Shown: positions 7,838 to 18,316 of the stretch, piece by piece | How positions within the stretch are numbered: position 1 is the first letter of the stretch | Layout: each line of letters begins with the position of its first letter | Assembly: GCA_964632755.1 (NCBI GenBank) | Contig: CAZWDT010000052.1 | Span: 1 to 18,402, forward strand | Length of the DNA stretch: 18,402 bases | Origin: JAFGMR01 sp964632755 | GTDB taxonomy: Archaea > Halobacteriota > Methanosarcinia > Methanotrichales > Methanotrichaceae | Direction: 5' to 3' | The notes under the pieces: generated by a model | The model's database searches: none | Told to the model about the DNA's origin: nothing | What the model saw: the letters and a program-made list of their open reading frames with translations, nothing else | Program-made: the position numbers and the translations under genes

Positions 7838-9264
7838 TCAATCCTCCGGAGCCTCTCCTCGATATTGGGAATGGATCTAAGGTGGAAATGGAACCTGGCA
7901 TCGGGGTTTGCCGAAATAAGCCTCTTTGCATGGAGAGTCGCCATATCGATTCCCTCGCAATCGACCATCTGTGGCACCTCGGCGTTGAGGGGGTGCGTCT
8001 CCGAAAGCTCAATGGGGTATGGGCCAAACGGCACCTTGAAGCCCCAGAGCGAGTCGTAACCCTCGGCGCAAGGCCGTGGGTCGTCGGTTACGAGGATCTC
8101 TCCCTCTACCTTAAGCCGGATCATTCGATCCTGGTGCCTAATTACTTCGGGCCTCGTCGCAGACTCCGGCCCTAAGTAGAAGAATGTAGACTTGGAGGAC
8201 CTATCGAGCCCCTCCAGCCATCTCGCCTCCTTTGAGAGGGCCTTCAGGCCATCGAGGAGGCGTGGATGGGCGCGAGAGCGGGCTTCGAGCAGATCCCAAA
8301 GCGATCCCTCCCATATCATCTGCTTGACGAGTCGCATCTCCTGGAAGGAGACATGGAGGTTGTGCATGGCGAGGAGCTTTTGGCCGCGTTCTCCATCCTG
8401 GAGATCCTTGACGTCATGATCAACACAAACAGGGCAGCAGCAGGGCAAGTACAACAAATCCTTCACCTTCCAGGTTCCCGTTGGGGTAAGGTAGCGCCCA
8501 TCCCGCGCGTAAAGGGCATAGGCCGCCGAGTCGAAGAGGTCGCAGCCAAGCGCTGCCCCTAGCGCGAATACCATGGGATGGCCGGCTCCGAAAAGGTGAA
8601 CTGGAGCCCCTGGCCCGAGCCCCATCTTCGAGGAGGCCACAACCTGGACGAGGTCCTTGAATCGGTAGGACTCCATCAATGGAACGACGGCGCCGATCGG
8701 GTAGATATCGAAGTTCATCTCGCCCGCCCTTCTCGCGGCGGCCTTCCTGAGGTCCAGTTGGGTAGAGCCCTGGATGGGTCCTGCGAGAAGCCCATCCCTC
8801 TCGACTGAGGCAGCCTCAAGTAGCCTCCTCTCCGTTAAAGAAAGCTCGGAGAGGACTCTATCCCTTGGGACATCGGGCGGCGTTGGGATATCTAGGGGGA
8901 CGCTTACGTCTGAACCTATCGCCATCTGGAACTCGAGGATCTCCAAAGGCTCGACGTCGATCTCTCCATATACGGATAGCTGAAATGCGCCGGAGTCGGT
9001 CATAACAGGGCCTTCGAACCCTAAAAGGTCGTGGACGCCATGGGCGAGGGCCTTCTCCCTGAGCTCCGGGTCCTGGCCTATGATATAGCTGTTTGTGATA
9101 AGCATATCAGCCCCGATCTTCGCAATCTCCGATGGCTTTAAGATCAGCAGATGCGGGTTGACGACCGGCATGAAGAGCGGGGTCTCCACCATTCCATGTG
9201 GGGTTCTTAGCCGGCCTATGCGCCCGGCCAGGTCCTTGTGGAGGATCTCAAAGCAATCCGGCAT
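7834..9264 (-). CDS. tgtA: Archaeosine tRNA-guanine transglycosylase TgtA
   Basis: A 476-residue enzyme that exchanges guanine at position 15 of the tRNA D-loop for preQ0, the first tRNA-bound step to archaeosine. Catalytic aspartates are Asp90 in MTDSGAFQ and Asp245 in CDLFDSAAY; the latter agrees in spacing with the nucleophile of the Pyrococcus enzyme. Zinc ligands are Cys275, Cys277, Cys280 and His301. The protein is shorter than the roughly 580-residue Pyrococcus enzyme. It ends soon after the C1-like region (EGYDSLWGFKVPFGPYPIEL) and lacks the terminal PUA domain, which is present in the adjacent ArcS. It starts at ATG 9264 with a TATA box 23-30 nt upstream, so the mRNA is probably leaderless or nearly so. 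It is the first gene of a tgtA-arcS unit with ATGA overlap. Confidence 0.96.
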   Translation of the reverse strand: MPDCFEILHKDLAGRIGRLRTPHGMVETPLFMPVVNPHLLILKPSEIAKIGADMLITNSYIIGQDPELREKALAHGVHDLLGFEGPVMTDSGAFQLSVYGEIDVEPLEILEFQMAIGSDVSVPLDIPTPPDVPRDRVLSELSLTERRLLEAASVERDGLLAGPIQGSTQLDLRKAAARRAGEMNFDIYPIGAVVPLMESYRFKDLVQVVASSKMGLGPGAPVHLFGAGHPMVFALGAALGCDLFDSAAYALYARDGRYLTPTGTWKVKDLLYLPCCCPVCVDHDVKDLQDGERGQKLLAMHNLHVSFQEMRLVKQMIWEGSLWDLLEARSRAHPRLLDGLKALSKEARWLEGLDRSSKSTFFYLGPESATRPEVIRHQDRMIRLKVEGEILVTDDPRPCAEGYDSLWGFKVPFGPYPIELSETHPLNAEVPQMVDCEGIDMATLHAKRLISANPDARFHFHLRSIPNIEERLRRIE

Positions 9265-9282
9265 GGGCTCTGATCCATTGAT

Positions 9283-9298
9283 AAGGCATAAATAGGTT
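9283..9298 (-). promoter_or_regulatory. tgtA promoter (TATA box)
   Basis: Read on the minus strand, TATTTATG (complement of 9287-9294) lies 23-30 nt before the tgtA ATG. Transcription should therefore start at or next to the start codon. No Shine-Dalgarno is visible before tgtA, which fits a leaderless mRNA. Confidence 0.55.
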
Positions 9299-9353
9299 GG
9301 GACGGATTGGCAGCTGTTAATTCCCTTCCGATTCCGAAGGGGGGTACATCAAG

Positions 9354-9851
9354 ATGAAATGGATTGCTTTGATCTTAACCATCAGCCTTCTGGTTGGGTC
9401 GGCGGCAGCCGAGGCCCTCGGAGGTTCCACTTACAGCGGCAGTCAGGGTCGATTCCTGAACGGTCCCGATTCTGGTAGCTTCGATTCAATGGTTCAGAAT
9501 TATTGGTCGAAGTATCAGGGCCAGTCGATCGTCCCAAACGCCACCATTGACCCCGCCGCCACGATGGAAATGTGGATGAATGAGTTTCCTTTCCAGTTCG
9601 ACCTCTCCCGTAACGTCACAAGGACAACATTCGCGTCTGGCGGCTCTGGGGCAGAGGGCATAGATCGAGCGCTCTGGAACAGCATGCTGCTCGAGCGCGA
9701 GACCACGTTCAACTTCGGTCAGGAGAACCCCTCCGGCTACTCTCCAAGTCCCACGTCCACGCTCTTTGCCAGCGTGGATGCATACTCGACGCCCTCAAGC
9801 TCGCAGGGTTCGATCATCTCCCAGGGCATAATGATGAGGTTCGGGATCTGA
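9354..9851 (+). CDS. Small secreted protein of unknown function
   Basis: I do not recognise this 165-residue protein. It has a signal peptide (MKWIALILTISLLVGSAAA, then EALGG). The mature part is rich in Ser, Gly, Asn and Thr, has no Cys and no second hydrophobic segment. Several Asn-X-Thr/Ser sites (NATI, NVTR) could be glycosylated if exposed. The segment YWSKYQGQSIVPNATIDP and the terminal GSIISQGIMMRFGI stand out. A purine-rich AAGGGGGGT (9337-9345) 8 nt before ATG 9354 can serve as ribosome binding site. The gene is divergent from tgtA and converges on the aconitase gene, so it is transcribed alone. Codon use resembles its neighbours and the signal peptide is convincing, so I treat it as real. 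Confidence 0.8.
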   Translation: MKWIALILTISLLVGSAAAEALGGSTYSGSQGRFLNGPDSGSFDSMVQNYWSKYQGQSIVPNATIDPAATMEMWMNEFPFQFDLSRNVTRTTFASGGSGAEGIDRALWNSMLLERETTFNFGQENPSGYSPSPTSTLFASVDAYSTPSSSQGSIISQGIMMRFGI

Positions 9852-9930
9852 ATCAGAAGGCCTGATTCTGGGGAGGGGGCAGGGATCAGGGCCTTCCATC
9901 GAGGGCCCTGATTTGCCTACTTTTCTATTC
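9851..9930. terminator. Convergent-gene terminator region with two hairpins
   Basis: AATCAG/CTGATT (9851-9867) forms a small hairpin right at the end of the secreted-protein gene. A stronger one pairs ATCAGGGCC (9885-9893) with GGCCCTGAT (9904-9912), 9 bp with a 10-nt loop, followed by TTTGCCTACTTTTCTATTC on the plus strand. It sits between two converging genes and could stop transcription from the plus side. The pyrimidine tract runs into the 3' end of the aconitase gene. Confidence 0.6.
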
Positions 9931-11867
9931 TATTTCTTCTCCACTGTGTAAGGAAGGAGTCCTCCTGCGAGCAGGATCGCCCTCTGTCGGCCACTGAGAT
10001 CGAGGCGAAGATCGATCTTGCTCCCGTCGAAGAAGGCCGGGATCAGTGATTCGCCCCTCTCCAGGGCTTGGCGGATCCCGAGGATGGTCAGATTCGATCC
10101 CTGGGATATGCTATCGTACTCCTGATCACTTGCAAGGGCAAATGGAATTATGCCGAAGTTGATCAGGTTCGCGGCATGTATCCTCTCGATCGACCTTGCG
10201 ATGACGGCCTTCACACCGAGGTACATCGGGCATAGGGCGGCATGCTCACGAGAGGATCCCTGGCCATAGCTGAGTCCCGCAACTATAACGTTGTGTAAGC
10301 CCTTATCCCTGATCTTGGTGGCACGGGCGTAGAATTCCCCATCGATTGGCTCAAAGACGAACTGAGCGTACTTGGGGACGTTGGAGCGGTACTTCAGCCT
10401 GGAGCCGGCAGGCATTATGTGATCGGTCGTAACATAGTCCTCTACTTTGATCGTGACCACGCCGTTGATGTCGTTGGGCATGGGGGTGTTTCGGGGTAGC
10501 TCTCCAATGTTCGGCCCGCGAATGATTCTAACCTTCGGTCGCTCGACAGGCGAAAGCGGAGCTATGATCATGCTGTCGTCGATCTCGAACTGGTCTGGCA
10601 TCTCCACTCTGGGATATGGTATTTCGAGATCGCGAGGGTCAAAGAGCCTTCCGGATAATGCGGCGGCCGCTGCGACTGCTGGGCTTGTCAGGTATACTTT
10701 TGCGTCCTTAGTGCCGGATCGCCCCTCGAAGTTGCGGTTGCTCGTCCTCACCGAGGCGGAGCCGCTTGGTGGAGACATGCTATTGCCAATGCAGAACCCG
10801 CAAGCGCACTCCAGTATGCGCGCTCCAAAGGAGAGCAGTTGGTCTAGGGCGCCGTTTCTTGCAATCATCCGCAGAACCTGTCTGGATCCGGGGGCTATGC
10901 CGAAGCTCACATGTGGGGGAAGCGTCCTTCCCTTAACCATCTCCGCGACGGTCATCAGGTCTACGTATGATGAGTTGGTGCATGACCCGATCATGATCTG
11001 ATCCACCGCAATGTCGAGATCGCGAACTGGGATGACGTTTCCAGGGCTGTGAGGGGCTGCGGCGAGCGGCTCCAGCTCCGATAGATCGATATCGATAGTA
11101 GAGTCGTACTCGGCGTCATCGTCGGCCGATAAAGGCCTCCAGTGATCGGCCCTCCCCTGGGCGGCAAGGAACTTCGCCGTCTGCTCGTCGCTTGGAAAGA
11201 TCGATGTCGTAACACCGGTCTCCGCTCCCATATTCGCGATCGTTGCTCGCTCGGGAACGGTCAGCCTCTTGGCTCCGGCGCCACCGTACTCAAGAACCGA
11301 GCCCACGTTTCCCTTTGTCGTCAGTCGGGATAGGACCTTGAGGACGACGTCCTTCGCCGAGACCCAGGCTGGAAGATCGCCTTCTAGGTTGACATTGGTC
11401 ACGCGAGGGCAGACCAGGAAGTAAGGTCCTCCTCCAATCGCGACTGCAACGTCAAGCCCTCCTGCGCCGATCGCGATCATGCCGAGCCCTCCTCCAGTTG
11501 GTGTGTGGCTATCCGATCCGAGGAGGGTCACTCCAGGCCGGCCGAAGCGTTCCAGGTGGACCTGGTGGCAGATGCCGTTTCCAGGACGAGAGTAGTAAAT
11601 GCCGAACGCCTCCGCGACGCTTTGCAGATATCGATGATCATCGGCGTTCTCGAATCCAACTTGAACGGTGTTGTGGTCCACGTAGCTTGCGGATAGCTTG
11701 GTCTCGATACTGGAGAGGCCCATGGACTCGAACTGGAGATAGGCCATTGTACCCGTGGCGTCCTGGGTAAGGGTCTGATCTATTCGAATTCCGATCTCCT
11801 CTCCCTTCCGGTAGTCTCCTTCGACGAGGTGCGATCTAAGGATCTTCTCGGTCAATGTGTGGCCCAT
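9930..11867 (-). CDS. acn: Aconitate hydratase (single-chain, Aquifex type)
   Basis: A 645-residue single-chain aconitase converting citrate to isocitrate via cis-aconitate in the cytoplasm. In methanogens this serves the partial oxidative branch that makes 2-oxoglutarate and glutamate. The [4Fe-4S] ligands are visible: Cys296 in IGSCTNSS, and Cys356 and Cys359 in CACGFCIGN. GSDSHTPTGGGLG (117-129), RNFEGR (378-383) and the swivel-domain SYGQGSSREH (533-542) are family hallmarks. Isopropylmalate and homoaconitate isomerases of methanogens are normally split into two subunits, so one chain of this size favours aconitase; specificity is inferred. The start is ATG 11867, because GGAGGA (complement of 11873-11878) lies 5 nt before it and the protein then begins MGHTLTEKIL. 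The frame extends 8 codons further to 11891. Confidence 0.93.
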   Translation of the reverse strand: MGHTLTEKILRSHLVEGDYRKGEEIGIRIDQTLTQDATGTMAYLQFESMGLSSIETKLSASYVDHNTVQVGFENADDHRYLQSVAEAFGIYYSRPGNGICHQVHLERFGRPGVTLLGSDSHTPTGGGLGMIAIGAGGLDVAVAIGGGPYFLVCPRVTNVNLEGDLPAWVSAKDVVLKVLSRLTTKGNVGSVLEYGGAGAKRLTVPERATIANMGAETGVTTSIFPSDEQTAKFLAAQGRADHWRPLSADDDAEYDSTIDIDLSELEPLAAAPHSPGNVIPVRDLDIAVDQIMIGSCTNSSYVDLMTVAEMVKGRTLPPHVSFGIAPGSRQVLRMIARNGALDQLLSFGARILECACGFCIGNSMSPPSGSASVRTSNRNFEGRSGTKDAKVYLTSPAVAAAAALSGRLFDPRDLEIPYPRVEMPDQFEIDDSMIIAPLSPVERPKVRIIRGPNIGELPRNTPMPNDINGVVTIKVEDYVTTDHIMPAGSRLKYRSNVPKYAQFVFEPIDGEFYARATKIRDKGLHNVIVAGLSYGQGSSREHAALCPMYLGVKAVIARSIERIHAANLINFGIIPFALASDQEYDSISQGSNLTILGIRQALERGESLIPAFFDGSKIDLRLDLSGRQRAILLAGGLLPYTVEKK

Positions 11868-11992
11868 GAAATTCCTCCAGAATTTACCCATAAACCAATG
11901 CCCAGAGGGCTGGTTTAAGGGTTTGTCTACCCAGCTCTATCGGTTATTGATATTAATATTCGGCGATGGCGGGGTCGTTGTTATCACCATAA

Positions 11993-12004
11993 GGATTATA
12001 TAGG
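11993..12004 (+). promoter_or_regulatory. rRNA operon tandem promoter P1
   Basis: AAGGATTATATAGG contains a TATA box at 11996-12003, about 575 bp before mature 16S. It is the most distal of four such elements. An AT-rich palindromic patch (ATATTAATAT) lies about 40 bp upstream. Confidence 0.5.
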
Positions 12005-12092
12005 GGGCAGCGTTTGGGTAGGTTCGGCCCTGCTGGGGTCCATCTCCAAGGTTCAAGTCATTCCCTCCCGGGAAATGCCGGGGTTGATGGCT

Positions 12093-12109
12093 CGAAAACC
12101 TTAAATATG
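12093..12109 (+). promoter_or_regulatory. rRNA operon tandem promoter P2
   Basis: TCGAAAACCTTAAATATG: a BRE-like CGAAAA followed by TATA box CTTAAATA (about 12100-12107), 105 bp after P1. GGGCC sequences follow about 20-30 nt downstream, as in P3 and P4. Confidence 0.6.
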
Positions 12110-12194
12110 GGGTGGGCCTTGGGAGACGGGCCGCTGTGGCGCGATCGAGGCGATTCGGACCCAAATCTGGGATAATATCCTGGGAGGCGGGAAC

Positions 12195-12210
12195 CGGAAA
12201 GCTTATATAC
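12195..12210 (+). promoter_or_regulatory. rRNA operon tandem promoter P3
   Basis: CCGGAAAGCTTATATACC: BRE-like CGGAAAG followed by CTTATATA (12202-12209), about 102 bp after P2. This is the closest of the four to the archaeal TATA consensus. Confidence 0.65.
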
Positions 12211-12296
12211 CAAGGCGCGCTACAGAAGCGGGCCAATAGGGCGCTGCTTGCTGATTCCGGCCGAGTTCGAGGGAAAAACAAGACCTCGAAAGCGGG

Positions 12297-12314
12297 ACCG
12301 AAATCCTTAAATAG
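12297..12314 (+). promoter_or_regulatory. rRNA operon tandem promoter P4 (proximal)
   Basis: ACCGAAATCCTTAAATAGC: BRE-like CCGAAA followed by CCTTAAATA (12305-12313), about 103 bp after P3 and about 260 bp before mature 16S. Transcripts from here would carry a leader including the 16S processing stem. Confidence 0.6.
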
Positions 12315-12455
12315 CAAGGTGGTGTACCTAATTGGGCCGGTGTGGGGTCGAAAACGATCCCCGCGGACCCGTGGAATAACGGTGTCGGCCCTGAAGATGG
12401 GTATAACCCAAAATGATGGGCTGCTTTCCAAGCCACGGAACACATGATTAGATGG

Positions 12456-12480
12456 AGACGGAAGCAAGATAGTTCCGTCT
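12456..12480 (+). other. Hairpin in the rRNA leader
   Basis: AGACGGAA (12456-12463) and TTCCGTCT (12473-12480) form a perfect 8-bp stem with a 9-nt loop, just upstream of the 16S processing stem. Its role is unknown; it may shape leader folding or processing. Confidence 0.5.
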
Positions 12481-12484
12481 GACG

Positions 12485-12520
12485 TTAGTCTTTGGCGACT
12501 CGGCCAATTCCGACCGATAC
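12485..12520 (+). other. 5' arm of 16S processing stem (bulge-helix-bulge)
   Basis: This arm pairs with 14077-14110 across the whole 16S gene. TTAGTC pairs with GACTAA, TGGCGAC with GTCGCCA, TCGGC with GCCGA, and TCCGACCGATAC with GTATCGGTCGGA. The central 5-bp helix (12500-12504) is flanked by CAAT (12505-12508) on this strand and AAA (14094-14096) on the other. This is the bulge-helix-bulge cut by the archaeal splicing endonuclease to release pre-16S. Confidence 0.8.
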
Positions 12521-12571
12521 AAAATGTTTCAGCAAATATTTTGGATCGTGTTAAGGTACTTTCCGAGAAGA

Positions 12572-14046
<1,475 letters not shown>

Positions 14047-14076
14047 AAAGCAGATGCACAAATGTGCGTCGAAACA

Positions 14077-14110
14077 GTATCGGTCGGAGCCGAAAAGTCG
14101 CCAGGACTAA
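14077..14110 (+). other. 3' arm of 16S processing stem
   Basis: Complement of 12485-12520 (pairs listed there), including the AAA bulge at 14094-14096. Between the 16S end and this arm lies a small hairpin, GATGCAC/GTGCGTC at about 14052-14069. Confidence 0.8.
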
Positions 14111-14167
14111 TAAATTATATTCAGTAGGATTACGCTGGGTCGGCTTATGCCGTCCCAGGGCTTGACT

Positions 14168-14240
14168 GGGCTCGTAGCTCAGCTGGTAGAGCGCCGCCTT
14201 TGCGAGGCGGAGGCCCTGGGTTCGAATCCCAGCGAGTCCA
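14168..14240 (+). tRNA. tRNA-Ala (anticodon UGC)
   Basis: A 73-nt cloverleaf. The acceptor GGGCTCG pairs with CGAGTCC and contains the G3-U70 alanine identity pair. The D-arm is GCTCAGCTGGTAGAGC, the anticodon stem CCGCC/GGCGG has loop TTTGCGA (anticodon TGC), and the T-arm CTGGG-TTCGAAT-CCCAG is intact. The discriminator base is A and CCA is not encoded. It is the usual spacer tRNA of euryarchaeal rRNA operons, between 16S and 23S. Confidence 0.98.
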
Positions 14241-14325
14241 TTAATGAGATGCACCAAGGGAGATCTATGCTCCTTTGGGAAGGGCCGATAGTCTCTTATC
14301 ACGAAGGGATATATGAGGCCATGTA

Positions 14326-14367
14326 TAAGCTTTGCATCCAGACGCTCACTGAGTAGTAGTGGGGCAA
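14326..14367 (+). other. 5' arm of 23S processing stem (bulge-helix-bulge)
   Basis: AGCTTTGCATCCAGA (about 14328-14342) is the exact complement of 17299-17313. Closer in, GTAG (14353-14356) pairs with CTAC (17283-17286), and TGGGGCAA (14360-14367) with TTGTCCCG (17275-17282). TAG (14357-14359) and TCT (17287-17289) are left as 3-nt bulges, so this is a canonical-looking bulge-helix-bulge cut to release pre-23S. Confidence 0.75.
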
Positions 14368-17274
<2,907 letters not shown>

Positions 17275-17313
17275 TTGTCCCGCTACTCTCGGGCGAAATC
17301 TGGATGCAAAGCT
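17275..17313 (+). other. 3' arm of 23S processing stem
   Basis: Complement of 14328-14367 (pairs listed there), including the TCT bulge at 17287-17289. It ends only 11 nt before tRNA-Cys, so release of 23S and 5'-end maturation of the tRNA are closely placed. Confidence 0.75.
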
Positions 17314-17324
17314 AAATAAAGAAT

Positions 17325-17409
17325 GCCAAGGTGGCGGAGCGGCCACGCAATTGCCTGCAGAACCCTTGCGGATAGCAATACCACTCCGGTTCGAATCCGG
17401 ACCTTGGCT
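17325..17409 (+). tRNA. tRNA-Cys (anticodon GCA) with a 13-nt intron
   Basis: The gene is 85 nt long, but without 13 nt in the anticodon loop it folds as a normal 72-nt tRNA-Cys. The acceptor GCCAAGG pairs with CCTTGGC, the discriminator is T (U73, typical of Cys), and the D-arm is GCGGAGCGGCCACGC. The anticodon stem ATTGC (17350-17354) pairs with GCAAT (17375-17379), and the T-arm is TCCGG-TTCGAAT-CCGGA. The loop starts CTGCAG with anticodon GCA. The extra bases fit an intron at 37/38, so this is not a class II variable arm. CCA is not encoded. The gene lies between 23S and 5S. Confidence 0.92.
17361..17373 (+). other. 13-nt tRNA intron in tRNA-Cys
   Basis: The bases AACCCTTGCGGAT after loop position 37 are absent from the expected tRNA-Cys. 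CTGC of the anticodon loop (17355-17358) can pair with GCGG (17368-17371). ATA (17372-17374) is then a 3-nt bulge next to the anticodon stem, and the rest forms a loop. That is a relaxed bulge-helix-loop substrate for the archaeal splicing endonuclease. Because an A stands at both borders, the intron could be placed one base further 3'. Confidence 0.8.
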
Positions 17410-17431
17410 CTTAGTGATACAAGTCACGAGG

Positions 17432-17560
17432 TGGACATGGCGGCCATAGCGGCGGGGAGACTCCTGAACCCATTCCGAACTCAGAAGATAAGCTCGCCTG
17501 CGTCCCATGCTGTACTTAAGTGCGCGAGCCTTTGGGAACCATGGAACGTTGCCATGTCCA
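17432..17560 (+). rRNA. rrf: 5S ribosomal RNA
   Basis: About 129 nt. Helix I is formed by TGGACATGGC (17432-17441) and GCCATGTCCA (17551-17560). The core GGCCATAGCGGCGGGG, CCCATTCCGAACTC and GTGCGCGAGCC are typical of archaeal 5S. It is the last gene of the rRNA operon, 22 nt after tRNA-Cys. Confidence 0.96.
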
Positions 17561-17568
17561 ACTTATGA

Positions 17569-17603
17569 TCTTTTGAATTGTTTACATCCTGTTTTAATAT
17601 TTG
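17569..17603 (+). terminator. rRNA operon terminator (oligo-T runs)
   Basis: TCTTTTGAATTGTTT and GTTTTAATATTTG follow the 5S within 40 nt. Archaeal RNA polymerase terminates at such T-runs in the non-template strand. No strong hairpin accompanies them. Confidence 0.5.
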
Positions 17604-17887
17604 CATAGCAATTAAATTATTTGAGGTCATTTTTCAGTGGATCTCCCAATGGCCCTCTGTAGATCACCTAAATATCCATATTCGGCACATAGAGGAGCCT
17701 GGCGGTTGGTTTTGCCTATTTGGCGCAAATGGACCGCAGAGCTATCAAGCATCAATCGGCTCATATGTGACTACGGACATAACAAATTGGGAACTCAAGG
17801 TATCTGGCACCTACCTGTCTCTCAGTGGATGCCATCGACTCTAGGTCGATCTGCCATCGGCCTTACATTCAAGACATAATGTCTCCA
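17604..17887. other. Stretch without a convincing gene
   Basis: Between the rRNA terminator and the copper-protein gene I see no supported gene. One plus-strand frame reads through 17578-17844 and includes a segment (GSYVTTDITNWELKVSGTYL) that looks like beta-strand protein. It has no plausible ribosome binding site, and the start would overlap the terminator T-runs. It may be the decayed end of a secreted-protein gene, or chance. Confidence 0.3.
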
Positions 17888-18235
17888 TCATTCCATTTCA
17901 TGGACTACGACAGTTCCCCTCATCGAGGGATGAAAGCTGCAGATATATCCGAAGGTGCCTGTTGCGTTGAATGCATGGGTGAAGGTATCGCCCTTGTTCA
18001 GCGTTCTAGACTCGAAATCCGGGAACTTGATCCTATGGGGGGCGGAATCGCCATTCAGCCAGGTGACGATGGCTCCGGCCTCAACCACAAGGGTCTGGGG
18101 ATGGAAGGCGAAGTCCTTGATCAATACGGTTGCTGCCTCTGCGCCGTCTGTTGAGGAGAAGCTCTCGCCAGAGCCAATGGCAAGCCCGCTCATGATCAAC
18201 ATAGCCGTGATGATGGCGACCTTTCTGTTGCTCAT
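17888..18235 (-). CDS. Exported type I copper protein (amicyanin/plastocyanin-like)
   Basis: A 115-residue small cupredoxin with an N-terminal hydrophobic segment (residues 6-22) that acts as signal peptide or membrane anchor. The mature beta-sandwich shows all four type I copper ligands: His67 in APHRI, Cys99 in GYICSFH, His102 and Met105 in C-x2-H-x2-M, as in amicyanin, followed by the RGTVVV strand. It should bind one copper and carry single electrons outside the membrane. The partner is not encoded here. The start is ATG 18235, supported by GAGGT (complement of 18242-18246) 6 nt upstream. It is transcribed away from the end of the window and toward the rRNA operon. A blue-copper protein in a strict anaerobe is unexpected but cupredoxin-like proteins are known in methanogens. 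Confidence 0.9.
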   Translation of the reverse strand: MSNRKVAIITAMLIMSGLAIGSGESFSSTDGAEAATVLIKDFAFHPQTLVVEAGAIVTWLNGDSAPHRIKFPDFESRTLNKGDTFTHAFNATGTFGYICSFHPSMRGTVVVHEME

Positions 18236-18241
18236 ATATTT

Positions 18242-18316
18242 ACCTCGACCGATGCATATCCCTTTCAGGTATAATTAAACTCTCCTGGATTCAGCCTCGA
18301 AGATATTCGAATCCAG
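18242..18316 (-). promoter_or_regulatory. Promoter region of the copper-protein gene with inverted repeat
   Basis: Read on the minus strand, TTTAATTATACC (18269-18279) is a TATA-like box about 40 nt before the start codon, and GAGGT (18242-18246) is the Shine-Dalgarno. Just upstream of the TATA-like box, CTGGATTC (18285-18292) and GAATCCAG (18309-18316) form a perfect 8-bp inverted repeat with 16 nt between the arms. It could be an operator or the terminator of an upstream gene. Confidence 0.45.

Noticed and set aside
6117..8059. Plus-strand frames opposite arcS and tgtA (such as 6324-6770 and 6950-7480)
   Set aside because: Shadow frames of GC-rich coding DNA; the minus-strand products have full family motifs.
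11937..12467. Long frames on both strands in the rRNA leader (for example 12112-12447 plus, 11937-12467 minus)
   Set aside because: They overlap the tandem promoters and leader RNA, have no recognisable domain or ribosome binding site, and are explained by GC-rich non-coding sequence.
14108..14122. AT-rich AATAAATTATATTC before tRNA-Ala as an internal promoter
   Set aside because: It overlaps the outer end of the 16S processing stem and lacks a clear BRE; the tRNA is explained by co-transcription.
14147..14356. Plus-strand reading frame across tRNA-Ala (protein starting MPSQGLTGLVAQLVER)
   Set aside because: It is a translation of the tRNA-Ala gene itself; such frames are a well-known false protein family in databases.
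17325..17409. Reading the 85-nt tRNA as a class II tRNA (Ser or Leu) with a long variable arm
   Set aside because: The extra bases fall inside the anticodon loop between ATTGC and GCAAT; the variable region is only ACCAC, and U73 with anticodon GCA fits Cys.
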